64,000 bases of DNA from Pyxidicoccus xibeiensis (GTDB taxonomy: Bacteria > Myxococcota > Myxococcia > Myxococcales > Myxococcaceae): the NCBI RefSeq assembly GCF_024198175.1, contig NZ_JAJVKV010000016.1, positions 62,001 to 126,000 of the forward strand, written 5' to 3'. The translations under genes and the position numbers were made by a program. The notes under the pieces are model-generated. The model was not told where the DNA came from. It was given only the letters and a program-made list of their open reading frames with translations, and did no database searches. Shown here piece after piece: positions 43,975 through 52,411 of the stretch; the first letter of the stretch is position 1; each line of letters starts with the position of its first letter.

Positions 43975-44607
43975 ATGCGCGGGCCCCGGAAACCCCTGCG
44001 AAAAGAGAACCGGGACACCCGAGGAGTCGTCCGTTTCGAGGGCGACGTCAAGAACTGGCCACCCTCGGTGGACGAGGGCCGGCCGAAGCGCTGCGTGGCG
44101 TGTGGGCGCGGGGCCTACGAAGGCGGCGGGCTGGGCCTCCATGGGCATGGGCTCGTCGAGCGCCAGCAGCGTGGCCCGCCGACTCCGGACGGGGCGCCGG
44201 AATGCAGGGTGGTGCTCTGTCGCCGCTACCGCTGCAAGCCCTGTGGCGCGGTGATGCGCGTGGTGCCGCCGTCCGTCTGCCGACGCAAGCACTTCAGCGG
44301 GGAGGCGATTGCCTTCGCCCTGGCGCTGTGGGCCCTGTGCGGCCTCGGCGCCGAGGCGGTGCGACGGCGGACCAGCGACTGGACGCGTCGCGGGGACTCC
44401 GCCCGGGGCTGGCGGTCGCTCGCGAGGTGGGCGCGGCAGTTGGGGACGCGGCAGTTGTTCGGCGCACTCCCGCTCGGCGCGGTGGCGGAGGGGCTCCGGG
44501 CGCTCGCGGCCCGCGCGGCGCAGGCACTCTGCGCTCACGCGCCGCTCGCGTGGCGGGGTACGCCGCTCGCGCATCAAGCCTTCGCTGGAGCCCGCCATGT
44601 GAGCTGA
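43975..44607 (+). CDS. DUF6431-like zinc-finger protein of the transposon
   Basis: The 210-residue protein contains RCVACGRGAYEGGG and RYRCKPCGAVMRVVPPSVC, the paired CxxC zinc motifs of the DUF6431-like family, then RRKHFSGEAIAFALALWAL and a helical Arg-rich tail. Such proteins accompany Mu-type transposases in IS elements and probably bind the transposon ends. ATG 43975 is chosen over ATG 43948. Confidence 0.7.
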   Translation: MRGPRKPLRKENRDTRGVVRFEGDVKNWPPSVDEGRPKRCVACGRGAYEGGGLGLHGHGLVERQQRGPPTPDGAPECRVVLCRRYRCKPCGAVMRVVPPSVCRRKHFSGEAIAFALALWALCGLGAEAVRRRTSDWTRRGDSARGWRSLARWARQLGTRQLFGALPLGAVAEGLRALAARAAQALCAHAPLAWRGTPLAHQAFAGARHVS

Positions 44608-44739
44608 TGGCCATCACCGCGAAGTGGCTGGGCAATCCGCGCCCACCGCGTTGGGCACGCTCCCAGCGGCCCAGGCGGATGCGAGGGGAGAGCTTCCCGC
44701 GAAGACCGCGATGGACGCGGCGGCGGGAAGGAGACCTCC

Positions 44740-46038
44740 ATGGACGCGCTTGTCCCGAAGGACCACGGCGAAGAGATTGCCATCTTCCGCAGCCAGGTCA
44801 TCGGCCCGGTGGTGCACCGCCAGCTGACGCGCGGAGAGTTGCGCGGCGCGCTGAGGGAGCTGACGCGGCAGAAGTTCCGTCCGCCCGGAGCCGAGCGCAC
44901 GCGGCACTTCAGCGTGCCGACGCTGGAGCGCTGGTACTACCGCTTCCGCAAGCACGGCCTCGCCGCACTGCGGCCCCGGCCGCGGAAGGATGCGGGCCGC
45001 GCGAAGGCACTCGATGAGCGGCAGAAGCAGCTCATCTGCGACGTGCGGCGCGAGCACCCGAGCGCGTCCGCGGAGCTGATTGTCGCGACGCTGGTGCGCC
45101 AGGGCAGCGTGCGCGAGGACGCGGTGAGCGCGGCCACCGTGCGGCGGCTGCTCGCCGAGCGCGGGCTGGACCGCGTCTCGCTGCGCGGCACGAGCGAGGG
45201 GCTCGAGCGCCGACGCTGGGAAGCCGCGTACCCCGGCGCGCTATGGCATGGCGACGTCTGCCATGGCCCGGTGCTCACCGGCGGCACGAAGTGGGAGCCG
45301 CTGCGCATCCACGCACTGCTCGACGACAGGAGCCGCTACGTCGTCGCGCTCGAGGCGCGCTCCACCGAGCGCGAGGACGACATGCTCGGCCTGCTGGTGC
45401 GGGCCGCGCGCCAGCACGGCGTGCCCGAGACGCTCTACCTCGACAACGGCTCCACCTACTCCGGCAAGGCGCTCGCCACCGCGTGCCCGCGCCTGGGCAT
45501 CGCCCTCGTCCACGCCAAGCCCTATGACCCGCAGGCGCGCGGGAAGATGGAGCGCTTCTGGCGCACGCTGCGCGAGGGCTGCCTGGACCACCTGGACCGC
45601 TCGCTGCCCTTGGCCGAGGTGCAGCGGCGCCTCGACACCTTCCTCGCCCGCCACTACCACTCGCAGCCGCACGCCTCGCTCATGGGCGACACGCCCGGCC
45701 TCGTCTGGGGCTCCCACCAGACGCGCCTCGTCTCCGAGACGCAGCTGGCCGAGGCGCTCACCGTGCGGGCGCGCCGCCGCGTCTCCCGCGACGGCGTCGT
45801 CAGCCTTGACGGCCGCCTCTTCGAGGTGCGCCACGGCTTTCTCGCTGGCCGTCTGGTGAATGTCGCCAGCTGTCTGGTCGAAGGGCTGCCCGCCTCTGTC
45901 CGCGTCGAGCACGACGGCCGCAGCTTCGAGTTGCAGCCGCTCGACGTGCAGGCCAATGCCCGCGCCCACCGCGCACGCAGCCCCGTCCCGCCCGCTCCGT
46001 CCGTCCCCTTCGACCCCACCGCCCCCGACCTGGAGTAA
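44740..46038 (+). CDS. Mu-type DDE transposase (TniA-like)
   Basis: The 432-residue protein has an N-terminal HTH region and a retroviral-integrase fold with catalytic residues in LWHGDVCHGP (Asp about 171), YLDNGSTY (Asp about 235) and ARGKMERFW (Glu about 271). A Mu C-terminal beta-barrel-like tail follows. It carries out strand transfer at the terminal repeats. ATG 44740 is used. Its ATPase partner begins 7 bases after its stop. It appears intact. Confidence 0.9.
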   Translation: MDALVPKDHGEEIAIFRSQVIGPVVHRQLTRGELRGALRELTRQKFRPPGAERTRHFSVPTLERWYYRFRKHGLAALRPRPRKDAGRAKALDERQKQLICDVRREHPSASAELIVATLVRQGSVREDAVSAATVRRLLAERGLDRVSLRGTSEGLERRRWEAAYPGALWHGDVCHGPVLTGGTKWEPLRIHALLDDRSRYVVALEARSTEREDDMLGLLVRAARQHGVPETLYLDNGSTYSGKALATACPRLGIALVHAKPYDPQARGKMERFWRTLREGCLDHLDRSLPLAEVQRRLDTFLARHYHSQPHASLMGDTPGLVWGSHQTRLVSETQLAEALTVRARRRVSRDGVVSLDGRLFEVRHGFLAGRLVNVASCLVEGLPASVRVEHDGRSFELQPLDVQANARAHRARSPVPPAPSVPFDPTAPDLE

Positions 46039-46045
46039 CCCCACT

Positions 46046-46858
46046 ATGTCCCAGCAACTCCTCTCCGCCTTCGGCCTCGACCACCTGCCCTTCACCAAGG
46101 AGATACCCGACGCCGAACTCTGGTTGCCTCCCTCGAAAGAGTCCGTCGTCACCGACATCGTCGACGCCCTCGAGTCGCGCCAGTCCGTCCTCGTCGCCGG
46201 TGAGCCCGGCGTCGGCAAGACGTGCGTCCTGCGCGCCCTGCGCCATCGCCTCCCAAAGGAGCGCTTCCGCCTGAGCTACTGCCATAACGCGACGCTCGGC
46301 CGCCGCGACTTCTATCGCCAGCTGTGCCTGGCGCTCGGGCTGCAGGCGAAGGCCACCGCGGCCGCCGTCTTCCACGCCGTCACCACGCACGTGCAGGAGC
46401 TCGCCACCAGCCGCGTCCACCCCGCCTTCCTCCTCGACGAGGCGCACCTGCTCCACCCCGACGTGCTCGGGCACCTGCATATCCTTCTCAACTACGACTG
46501 GGACAGCCGGCCCCTGCTCTCCGTCGTCCTCGTCGGCCTCCCCGAGCTCGAAGCCCGCCTGGCCACCAGCCTCCACAAGCCGCTGCTGTCACGTCTGCAC
46601 ACGCGCGTGCACCTCGCCCCCGTCTGCCTCGAAGACTCCGCCGAGTACCTGCGCCACCGCCTGCGCCTGGCCGGCTGCGACCGCGAGCTGTTCCCTCGTG
46701 ACGCCGTCGCGCTGCTCCACGAGGCCAGCGAGGGCGCCCATCGCGAGCTCGACCGCCTCGCCCAGTTGTGCCTGCGCGACGCCGCCCGCCTCAAGCGCAA
46801 GCTCGTCGACGGCGAGCTCGTCCGCGGCGTGCTCGAGCGCGCGCAACTCGCCGCGTAA
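46046..46858 (+). CDS. AAA ATPase, TniB/ExeA-like transposition regulator
   Basis: The 270-residue ATPase has Walker A GEPGVGKT (about 52-59), Walker B PAFLLDEAHLL (about 127-137) and a sensor region LLNYDWDSRPLLSVVLVGLP. It matches the ATPase partners of Mu-type transposases (TnsC/TniB/IstB-like), which choose target DNA. It starts MSQQLLSAFGLDHLPFTKEI, an ExeA-type N-terminus. It is intact and lies immediately after the transposase gene. Confidence 0.9.
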   Translation: MSQQLLSAFGLDHLPFTKEIPDAELWLPPSKESVVTDIVDALESRQSVLVAGEPGVGKTCVLRALRHRLPKERFRLSYCHNATLGRRDFYRQLCLALGLQAKATAAAVFHAVTTHVQELATSRVHPAFLLDEAHLLHPDVLGHLHILLNYDWDSRPLLSVVLVGLPELEARLATSLHKPLLSRLHTRVHLAPVCLEDSAEYLRHRLRLAGCDRELFPRDAVALLHEASEGAHRELDRLAQLCLRDAARLKRKLVDGELVRGVLERAQLAA

Positions 46859-46870
46859 CCCTTCGGCCTC

Positions 46871-46901
46871 GGGACGCCATCATCGGCCGTGGTGGCGTCC
46901 C
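46871..46901. terminator. Hairpin terminator after the transposon ATPase
   Basis: GGGACGCCA and TGGCGTCCC form a perfect 9-base stem around a 13-base loop, 12 bases after the ATPase stop. A second long inverted repeat, GATGGGCAT (46914-46922) with ATGCCCATC (46956-46964), follows inside the right end of the transposon. Confidence 0.55.
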
Positions 46902-46995
46902 GGAGCCGGGCCCGATGGGCATCACGCACCCCGACGGCTCGCCTGCGCCTGACGGATGCCCATCAACCAGCCGGTTTGCTCGTCTATCAGCAGAC

Positions 46996-47883
46996 GTGCG
47001 CGTCAACAAGTTGCGAGAACTTCTGGAGGTCGTCTGGGACGAAAGGGCGCTTCCAGCCGGAATGGAGTACTCCTCAAACGAGATAATTGTCAGCCTAAGG
47101 GGTGGATCAGTTGGTTACGGCACCGCCCCGCTTGAACTTGCTCTATCCAAAAGCGCTGAAATACGAAGTCTGCTCTACCGAACAGCTGAGTGGGTGCGCC
47201 GCGAGCCGCTCAGGCGTGGAGGCCTTCCCAAGAAAGAGATCCTGAGCGCAGTTCAGGCACGTGCAACACAGGCCGTCGCGGGAAGCTATCGTTTTTCTAT
47301 TAGACTAGTCGAGCCGGCTCAAATGGAGCTGTTTGATAAGTCGGAGATTGAGGTAGAGAACGTTGCAGATGCTTTATTTGATGTAGTGCGCAAGGTCTCT
47401 GATTCAAGCCCTAATGCAGCCCAGGAGTTGCGCACATTTGTTCCCGATGATGGGTATCGGCAAGCGCTAATCAAACTGGTGCGAAACATCGTGCCGAGCG
47501 ATAAGAGCCTAGGCGAGGTGGAGTTGACGCGAGTCCACAAGTCTGGAACCAACGACGATCCTGAGAGGGAATCACTGCTTCTGCATAGCGGAGTGCGAGA
47601 AACAATATCGCACGTTTTGCGTCAAGAACTCGATGCCAATGTTAACGAACAAAGCGATGAGACCGAAGTTCGTGGAACACTGCGAGCGCTCCATCTAGAT
47701 CAAAAATGGCTTGCCGTTGTCAAAGACGACGGAGCCGAACAGAGATGTGTAACACACCAAGATGTCCTTGATGATGTAGTTGGCCCGATGGTCAATCGAC
47801 GTGTGGTTGTACGTGGGCGATGGACCGGTGTTGCCCGACGCAAGTTCCTACTGAGCGACATTGACCTTGACGCGCGAAGTTAG
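46996..47883 (+). CDS. Hypothetical protein, probably 5'-truncated by the transposon
   Basis: The usable GTG at 46996 is the first base of the right terminal repeat, so the natural N-terminus was probably lost. The 295-residue product is helical and charged (NKLRELLEVVWDERALPAG, IEVENVADALFDVVRKVSD, FVPDDGYRQALIKLVRNIV), with no recognised domain. The region from about 47010 to 47880 is clearly less GC-rich than the transposon. ATG 47062 may serve as the actual start. Confidence 0.55.
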   Translation: MRVNKLRELLEVVWDERALPAGMEYSSNEIIVSLRGGSVGYGTAPLELALSKSAEIRSLLYRTAEWVRREPLRRGGLPKKEILSAVQARATQAVAGSYRFSIRLVEPAQMELFDKSEIEVENVADALFDVVRKVSDSSPNAAQELRTFVPDDGYRQALIKLVRNIVPSDKSLGEVELTRVHKSGTNDDPERESLLLHSGVRETISHVLRQELDANVNEQSDETEVRGTLRALHLDQKWLAVVKDDGAEQRCVTHQDVLDDVVGPMVNRRVVVRGRWTGVARRKFLLSDIDLDARS

Positions 47884-47915
47884 GTCAATTTGATGTTGGG
47901 AATTTACTTCGTCTA

Positions 47916-49259
47916 CTAGTGCGCCGCCCGCTGGGTGACGAGCCGGTTGAGCTCCGTGCCCGGCGTTGCAATCTCCCGGGCCAGCCGGTCGAGCGCATTC
48001 TTCAGTGCCGCTCTGCACTCGGAGATGTTGGTGCACTCCTCGGTCGCTTCATACAGGCGTCTGTGCACGGCCTGATGGTACTTCTCGGCATGAGGACCTT
48101 TGTGGCCCTGGATGGGGACCTTGTTCTCCACGTCTCTCAGCGTCATGCCGGCCCTGGCGAAGAGCTTCCTGAATCGCGGAGTCCATGGCCCACCGCGCTG
48201 CCTGGACTTCTCGTTCTTGTTCGTGGCGATGTGGTGGATCTGGACCTTCCCACCCCCGCCGTGACCCTGTGCGGCCATCGCCGTCGCGCCGGGCGCCAGG
48301 GCGATGGTGAAGCCCTCGCCCGCGAGCGCCACCGTCTCGACCTCCGCCACGGCGGGCAGCCAGAGGCCTACCTGCGACTCGGCTTGTGCCGCAGCCTGTG
48401 CGGAGCCAGGAAGCTTCGGCACCTTCGTAGCGAAGCCTGCCATCGTGTTGCCGATGGCCGCCGTTGCCAGCATGGCGAAGGCACGTGCGGCGTTCCGGCC
48501 CATCACTCTCCCGTAGCTTTCACCGGCTTCCTGGAGCTCTTCGAACGTGGTTGCTCGGTCTGCCTCATCCACGAGTTGCTTGAATCCGGCGATGAGCCCC
48601 CAGAAGGTATCCACCCCCAGGTAGGCAATGAGTACCGCAGTCATTGTCGCGGCGATGCCCTTGGACAGGGGCTCGGGGACTGTCCAGAGGATGAGATACG
48701 TCGTGCAGGTCCATAGTGCCGCGGCCAGGAGGGCCCTTGGGTCCGCCATGTCCTTGAAGGCCTCCAACATCTCTTCCTGGATGGCGCCCTGCGCGAACGC
48801 CATGGCGAGCGCATAGCGGCCGTCTCCGGTAACGGTAGGGTGTTCACCCAGGAGGCGGAGACAATCACCGCGCTGGCCGGTGCGCTCGCACCAGCGCAGA
48901 TAGGCTCGTGTCAGCACGACCTCCGTCTCGGAGAGCTCTGGAGCCAGTTGCTCGTTCGGCTCAAGGGGGATGAGCCGGCGGTCTCGTGGCTCGTACAGGT
49001 ACGTGCCACCGCGCGCAGCGACCTCGAAGAGCTGACTCGCGGCGGCTTGTGGCCGAGCGACCGGGGGAACCTGTCCCGCCAGGGATGCCATGGCCTCCTG
49101 GAACTCAGCCCGGTCCAGTACCACAAGGCCACCTTCGTCCGCATTCGGAACGTGGACCCATGGTACTCCATCACCCGTATCCAGCCGGACCTGGCGAACG
49201 TTGCCGCTGCATGCGGACGCCACCAGTAGCAGTACCGTCATTGCCTTCCATGGCACCAT
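47916..49259 (-). CDS. Lipoprotein with C-terminal AHH-type nuclease domain
   Basis: The 447-residue protein has a lipobox VASAC at residues 13-17 after GGAAGGG and ATG 49259. The middle has hydrophobic helices (ALWTCTTYLILWTVPEPL, AATMTAVLIAYLGVDTFW). The C-terminal part includes VQIHHIATNKNEKS (about 342-355) and GHKGPHAEKYHQAVHRRL, the paired HH and H..H pattern of AHH nucleases in polymorphic toxins. This resembles SitA-type lipoprotein toxins. No immunity gene follows: the next gene downstream is convergent. Confidence 0.75.
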   Translation of the reverse strand: MVPWKAMTVLLLVASACSGNVRQVRLDTGDGVPWVHVPNADEGGLVVLDRAEFQEAMASLAGQVPPVARPQAAASQLFEVAARGGTYLYEPRDRRLIPLEPNEQLAPELSETEVVLTRAYLRWCERTGQRGDCLRLLGEHPTVTGDGRYALAMAFAQGAIQEEMLEAFKDMADPRALLAAALWTCTTYLILWTVPEPLSKGIAATMTAVLIAYLGVDTFWGLIAGFKQLVDEADRATTFEELQEAGESYGRVMGRNAARAFAMLATAAIGNTMAGFATKVPKLPGSAQAAAQAESQVGLWLPAVAEVETVALAGEGFTIALAPGATAMAAQGHGGGGKVQIHHIATNKNEKSRQRGGPWTPRFRKLFARAGMTLRDVENKVPIQGHKGPHAEKYHQAVHRRLYEATEECTNISECRAALKNALDRLAREIATPGTELNRLVTQRAAH

Positions 49260-49356
49260 GGGTGAACCCTTCCCGTCCGTCTGAGCTGGACTGGCCGAGG
49301 CGAGGCAGCGACCAGGTTGCCGGGCTCCGCGCGTATCAGCAAACATAGGGGACCGC

Positions 49357-49890
49357 ATGGCACACATCCACCTCGTCGTCGGCCCGGTTGCAGCGGGGAA
49401 GTCTACCTTTGCCCTTCGGCTCGCCCAGCAGCACCGCGCCGTGCGGATGAACCTGGATGAGTGGATGGCACAGCTCTTCCGACCGGACCGCCCGGAGGTG
49501 GGCGTCATGGAGTGGTACATCGAGCGCACCGCCCGCTGCATCGAGCAGATCTGGAGACAGACGACGCGGACGCTGGAGGTGGGCACCGATGTCGTGCTCG
49601 AGATTGGCCTCATTCTCCGGCGCGACCGCGAGCGGCTCTATGAGCGCGTGGACGCCCGGGGAGATGCCCTCACCATCTACGTGCTGGATGCCCCCCGGGA
49701 CGTCCGCCGGGAGCGGGTCCTGCAACGCAACCGCGAGAAGGGGGAGACCTTCTCCATGGAGGTGCCACTGGCCTTCTTCGAGCTGGCCAGTGACCGGTGG
49801 GAGCCCCTCGACGAAGTCGAGTGCGATGGCCGCGACGTGCGGTTCATCTCCACGGAGAAGGGCGCGTCTACCCCACCTGCGGCGGCTTGA
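49357..49890 (+). CDS. P-loop kinase-like protein (AAA_33 type)
   Basis: The 177-residue protein begins MAHIHLVVGPVAAGKSTFAL, giving P-loop GPVAAGKST (9-17), followed by RMNLDEWM and an LDAPRDVRRERVLQR segment typical of small kinases in the AAA_33 group. These phosphorylate small molecules or act in toxin-like modules (zeta-type), but the target is unknown. It is divergent from the lipoprotein toxin and its 3' end overlaps the opposite-strand PLP-like gene by 23 bases. Confidence 0.8.
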   Translation: MAHIHLVVGPVAAGKSTFALRLAQQHRAVRMNLDEWMAQLFRPDRPEVGVMEWYIERTARCIEQIWRQTTRTLEVGTDVVLEIGLILRRDRERLYERVDARGDALTIYVLDAPRDVRRERVLQRNREKGETFSMEVPLAFFELASDRWEPLDEVECDGRDVRFISTEKGASTPPAAA

Positions 49891-50878
49891 AGCACAGCCG
49901 CACCACCCCGTCACGGTGCAGCGGACGCAGGTGCTCGGGCAGCGCTCCCTGCACGCGGAAGGACTTCACGTAGTAGCTGCCGCTCTCCACCACCGGCAGC
50001 CCGTGCTCCGCCAGCCACGTGTGCACCCAGGCGCGGCGCTCGGCGTCCACCGCCTGCATCCGCTCCAGGTCCACCGCCATGAAGGCCCGCGCCGCGATGG
50101 CGTTGAAGAAGTACGTGTGCCAGTTCCACTGCGTCTCGAAGCGCTTCCGGTACGGGTGGTCCTTGTGCACCAGCGCCACGCCCAGCTGCGACGCCGTCAG
50201 CCCGAAGCCCCGGCTGAAGCTGATGGACAGCACCGCCCTCGGCAGCAGCGGCAGCAGCTGGCTCGCCACCTCCGTCCGCTCCGTCGCGGACAGCGTGGGG
50301 TACAGGTTCAGGTTGAGCAGGCTGTGCGGTGACGCCCCCAGGAAGGCCAGCATCTCCTCCGTCACGTGGCCGTTGCGCACCGAGGGGATGCACAGACACG
50401 CGAGTGCTCCGGGCGACTCCGCGTCCCAGCGGATGCCCTCCTGCTGCGTGCAGCCCACCGTGAAGCCGTGCCAGTCTCCGGGGTACAGGCGCACCGGCTC
50501 CCTCGCGGCCACCGCCTCCACCAGGTGGCTCATGAAGTCGCAGTCGCTGCCCGCCGCGAAGGCCACGTAGTCGTCGAAGCGCCACACCCCTCCGCTCAGC
50601 GCGCTCAGCCGCGCCTTCACCCTGGGCACCAGCTCGTCGTGGAAGAAGCGCAGGCCCCGCGTGTAGTGCTGCGTCAGGTCGTCCGCCGTCAGCCCCTCCG
50701 CCGCGCGCCGGTAGGCCTCCGCCCCCGCCGCGTACCCCACCGGCAGCAGCGGACGGAAGGTCTCCACCGCCTCGGGCGGCAGCGCCTTCGCTAGTCGCTC
50801 AGCCGATACAACAGGCTCCGCGAGTCCTCCAGTGAGGCGTACACGCTCCCGTCCGACAGGAGATTCAGCGAGCGACAT
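49868..50878 (-). CDS. PLP-transferase-fold (aminotransferase-like) protein, lysine replaced
   Basis: The 336-residue protein looks like a fold-type I aminotransferase: GSDCDFMSHLVEAVAAREPV and VRLYPGDWHGFTVGCTQQEG, then ISFSRGFGLTASQLGVAL. The last would normally read SFSK; here the Schiff-base lysine is Arg (R223). A catalytic form by ordinary PLP chemistry is therefore unlikely, and it may be a binding protein. ATG 50878 has an AGGAG site and overlaps the radical SAM gene by 88 bases. It is the last gene of the MoxR operon. Confidence 0.6.
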   Translation of the reverse strand: MSLAESPVGRERVRLTGGLAEPVVSAERLAKALPPEAVETFRPLLPVGYAAGAEAYRRAAEGLTADDLTQHYTRGLRFFHDELVPRVKARLSALSGGVWRFDDYVAFAAGSDCDFMSHLVEAVAAREPVRLYPGDWHGFTVGCTQQEGIRWDAESPGALACLCIPSVRNGHVTEEMLAFLGASPHSLLNLNLYPTLSATERTEVASQLLPLLPRAVLSISFSRGFGLTASQLGVALVHKDHPYRKRFETQWNWHTYFFNAIAARAFMAVDLERMQAVDAERRAWVHTWLAEHGLPVVESGSYYVKSFRVQGALPEHLRPLHRDGVVRLCFKPPQVG

Positions 50879-51678
50879 GTCCCGTTCTCCTGCTCCCATT
50901 GCGGCGTCGGCTCCCGGTAGTAACAAACCTGCACCTCTTCCATACGACGGATGACCGGGCCCCAGGGCAGGCGTCCCACCACCTGTCCCTGACCCTCGAA
51001 GACGTCTTCTTCCACCTGGTGCTCGCGCGCCCATTTATCCGCCGGGGACTCGCGGAACACCGACTGCTCGTAGGCCACGTAGGTGTGCTTGAAGGTGAAC
51101 TCGCGCACGCCCAGCGGGGCCAGGGCGCGGATGTAGCGCCACGCCTCCTCGCGCCCGTCCACGTGGCCCTTCGCCATGACGCAGGTGGCGCGGACCTTCA
51201 GTGGTTTTGCTGCTTCCAGGAAGGCCTCGCGCAGCGGCGCCTGCTTGCCCATCAGCGCGCGGTTGTCCGCGTCGTCCACCGCGTGACGCGACCAGCAGAC
51301 GTAGGAGAGGCCCGCCTCGGCCAGCTCCTCCGCGAGGGCTCGCGTGAGGAAGGTGCCGTTGGTGAACAGCGCCAGCTCATCGAAGAAGCGGCGGCCCTCG
51401 CGCACGAGGTGCAGCACCAGCTCCGGGCGGAGGAGTGGCTCACCGCCTCCGGTGATGACCAGACGCGTGGCTCCGCGCTCGCGCGCGTCGCGGTAGTAGC
51501 GCGCGAGGTCCAGGCGGAGCAGGTCCGACTTCTCGTGCTGGAGCGCGCTGATGGACGAGCGCGAGAAGCAGAACGGGCAGCGCAGGTTGCACGCCAGCCG
51601 CACCGGCAGCACGCTGCACGTGAGCGCGCGGCAGGACTCCCAGGGGACGAGCTGGGGCAGGGGCCTGGCGGCGCTCAT
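50791..51678 (-). CDS. Radical SAM protein
   Basis: The 295-residue protein has the radical SAM motif CNLRCPFC near residue 28 (CxxxCxxC binds the iron-sulfur cluster), GGGEPLLRPEL (GGE motif) and FTNGTFLT. A C-terminal segment with QVCYY and NGTCRSLNLLSDGSVYASLE resembles a short SPASM-like region. ATG 51678 is preceded by GGAGG and overlaps the previous gene by 4 bases (ATGA). Radical SAM enzymes modify peptides, RNA or small molecules. The substrate is unknown, but the neighbours suggest protein targets. Confidence 0.85.
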   Translation of the reverse strand: MSAARPLPQLVPWESCRALTCSVLPVRLACNLRCPFCFSRSSISALQHEKSDLLRLDLARYYRDARERGATRLVITGGGEPLLRPELVLHLVREGRRFFDELALFTNGTFLTRALAEELAEAGLSYVCWSRHAVDDADNRALMGKQAPLREAFLEAAKPLKVRATCVMAKGHVDGREEAWRYIRALAPLGVREFTFKHTYVAYEQSVFRESPADKWAREHQVEEDVFEGQGQVVGRLPWGPVIRRMEEVQVCYYREPTPQWEQENGTCRSLNLLSDGSVYASLEDSRSLLYRLSD

Positions 51679-52409
51679 CGTCCCGCCTCCCCGAGGACGC
51701 GCTCCAGCTCCAGCCGGGGCAGGGCCTCCATCAGCAGCGCCCGGCGCTCTCGTGGCACGTGGTGCCACGCGGCGCACAGGTCATGCTCCTGGACTCCCAG
51801 TCGCTCCAGCTCCTCGCGCGCCCGCAGCCGCAGGTCGCGCTGGTGGGACTGGAGCGCCCGCCGCAGCGGCTCCGCGCGCGTCTCCGCCGCCTCCAGCTCC
51901 GCCACCAGCCCGTCCAGCGCGTGCAGCGCGCCCTCCACCGCCTCGTCGTACGCCCGTCCTCCGAGCGCCTCACGCAGCTCCGCCGCGTCCGTCACTTCTT
52001 GCGCCAGCGGCTCCACGTCCTGGAGCGGAATGGAGCCGGGACAGTACGCCACCGTGGCCAGGTCCACGGGCCGCGTGGCGCGCGCCACGTACACGCCCGG
52101 CACTCCCGAGCGCCATGGCTGCACGTGCAGCGGCCTCAGGAACACCAGCCGGCCCGTGTTCTCGTGGTCCGTGTACGGCTCACGGAAGTCCACCGTGCGC
52201 ATGTAGAGCAGCGGCGTCAGCGGGCCCGCCAGCCGGGGCAGCGTGCCCCGGAGGTAGCGGCGCAGCGCCACGGGCCCGAGGTCGCGGTAGAGCACCGGAC
52301 ACGCCTCGTCCGGCTTCAGCGCCGCCAGCGGCGCGCCCGTGTGGAACCGGTAGCGCCGCAGGTCCTCCTCCGGGTACTCCGTGCCGGCGCTCGCGGGCGT
52401 CTCGAGCAT
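51675..52409 (-). CDS. Unknown protein of the MoxR operon
   Basis: The 244-residue protein has no known domain. The first half is proline- and arginine-rich with strand-like parts (GRLVFLRPLHVQPWRSGVPG), and the second half is a long charged helix (AELEAAETRAEPLRRALQSH) suggesting a coiled coil. Its stop overlaps the radical SAM start. ATG 52409 is preferred to GTG 52418 because GAGGG lies at better spacing. It lies 3 bases after the stop of the upstream gene and may be an adaptor. Confidence 0.65.
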   Translation of the reverse strand: MLETPASAGTEYPEEDLRRYRFHTGAPLAALKPDEACPVLYRDLGPVALRRYLRGTLPRLAGPLTPLLYMRTVDFREPYTDHENTGRLVFLRPLHVQPWRSGVPGVYVARATRPVDLATVAYCPGSIPLQDVEPLAQEVTDAAELREALGGRAYDEAVEGALHALDGLVAELEAAETRAEPLRRALQSHQRDLRLRAREELERLGVQEHDLCAAWHHVPRERRALLMEALPRLELERVLGEAGR

Positions 52410-52411
52410 GG

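Larger units (their letters stand above)
43804..47008 (+). mobile_element. TniA/TniB-like transposon with 13-bp terminal inverted repeats
   Basis: TGTTGACGCGCAC at 43804-43816 and GTGCGCGTCAACA at 46996-47008 are perfect inverted repeats and begin and end in TGT...ACA, the Mu/Tn7/Tn402 class signature. A further CTGGTTGA block occurs near both ends. Between them lie a zinc-finger protein, a DDE transposase and an AAA ATPase, all on the plus strand. No clean target-site duplication is visible (flanks GAG and AGT). Confidence 0.7.
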
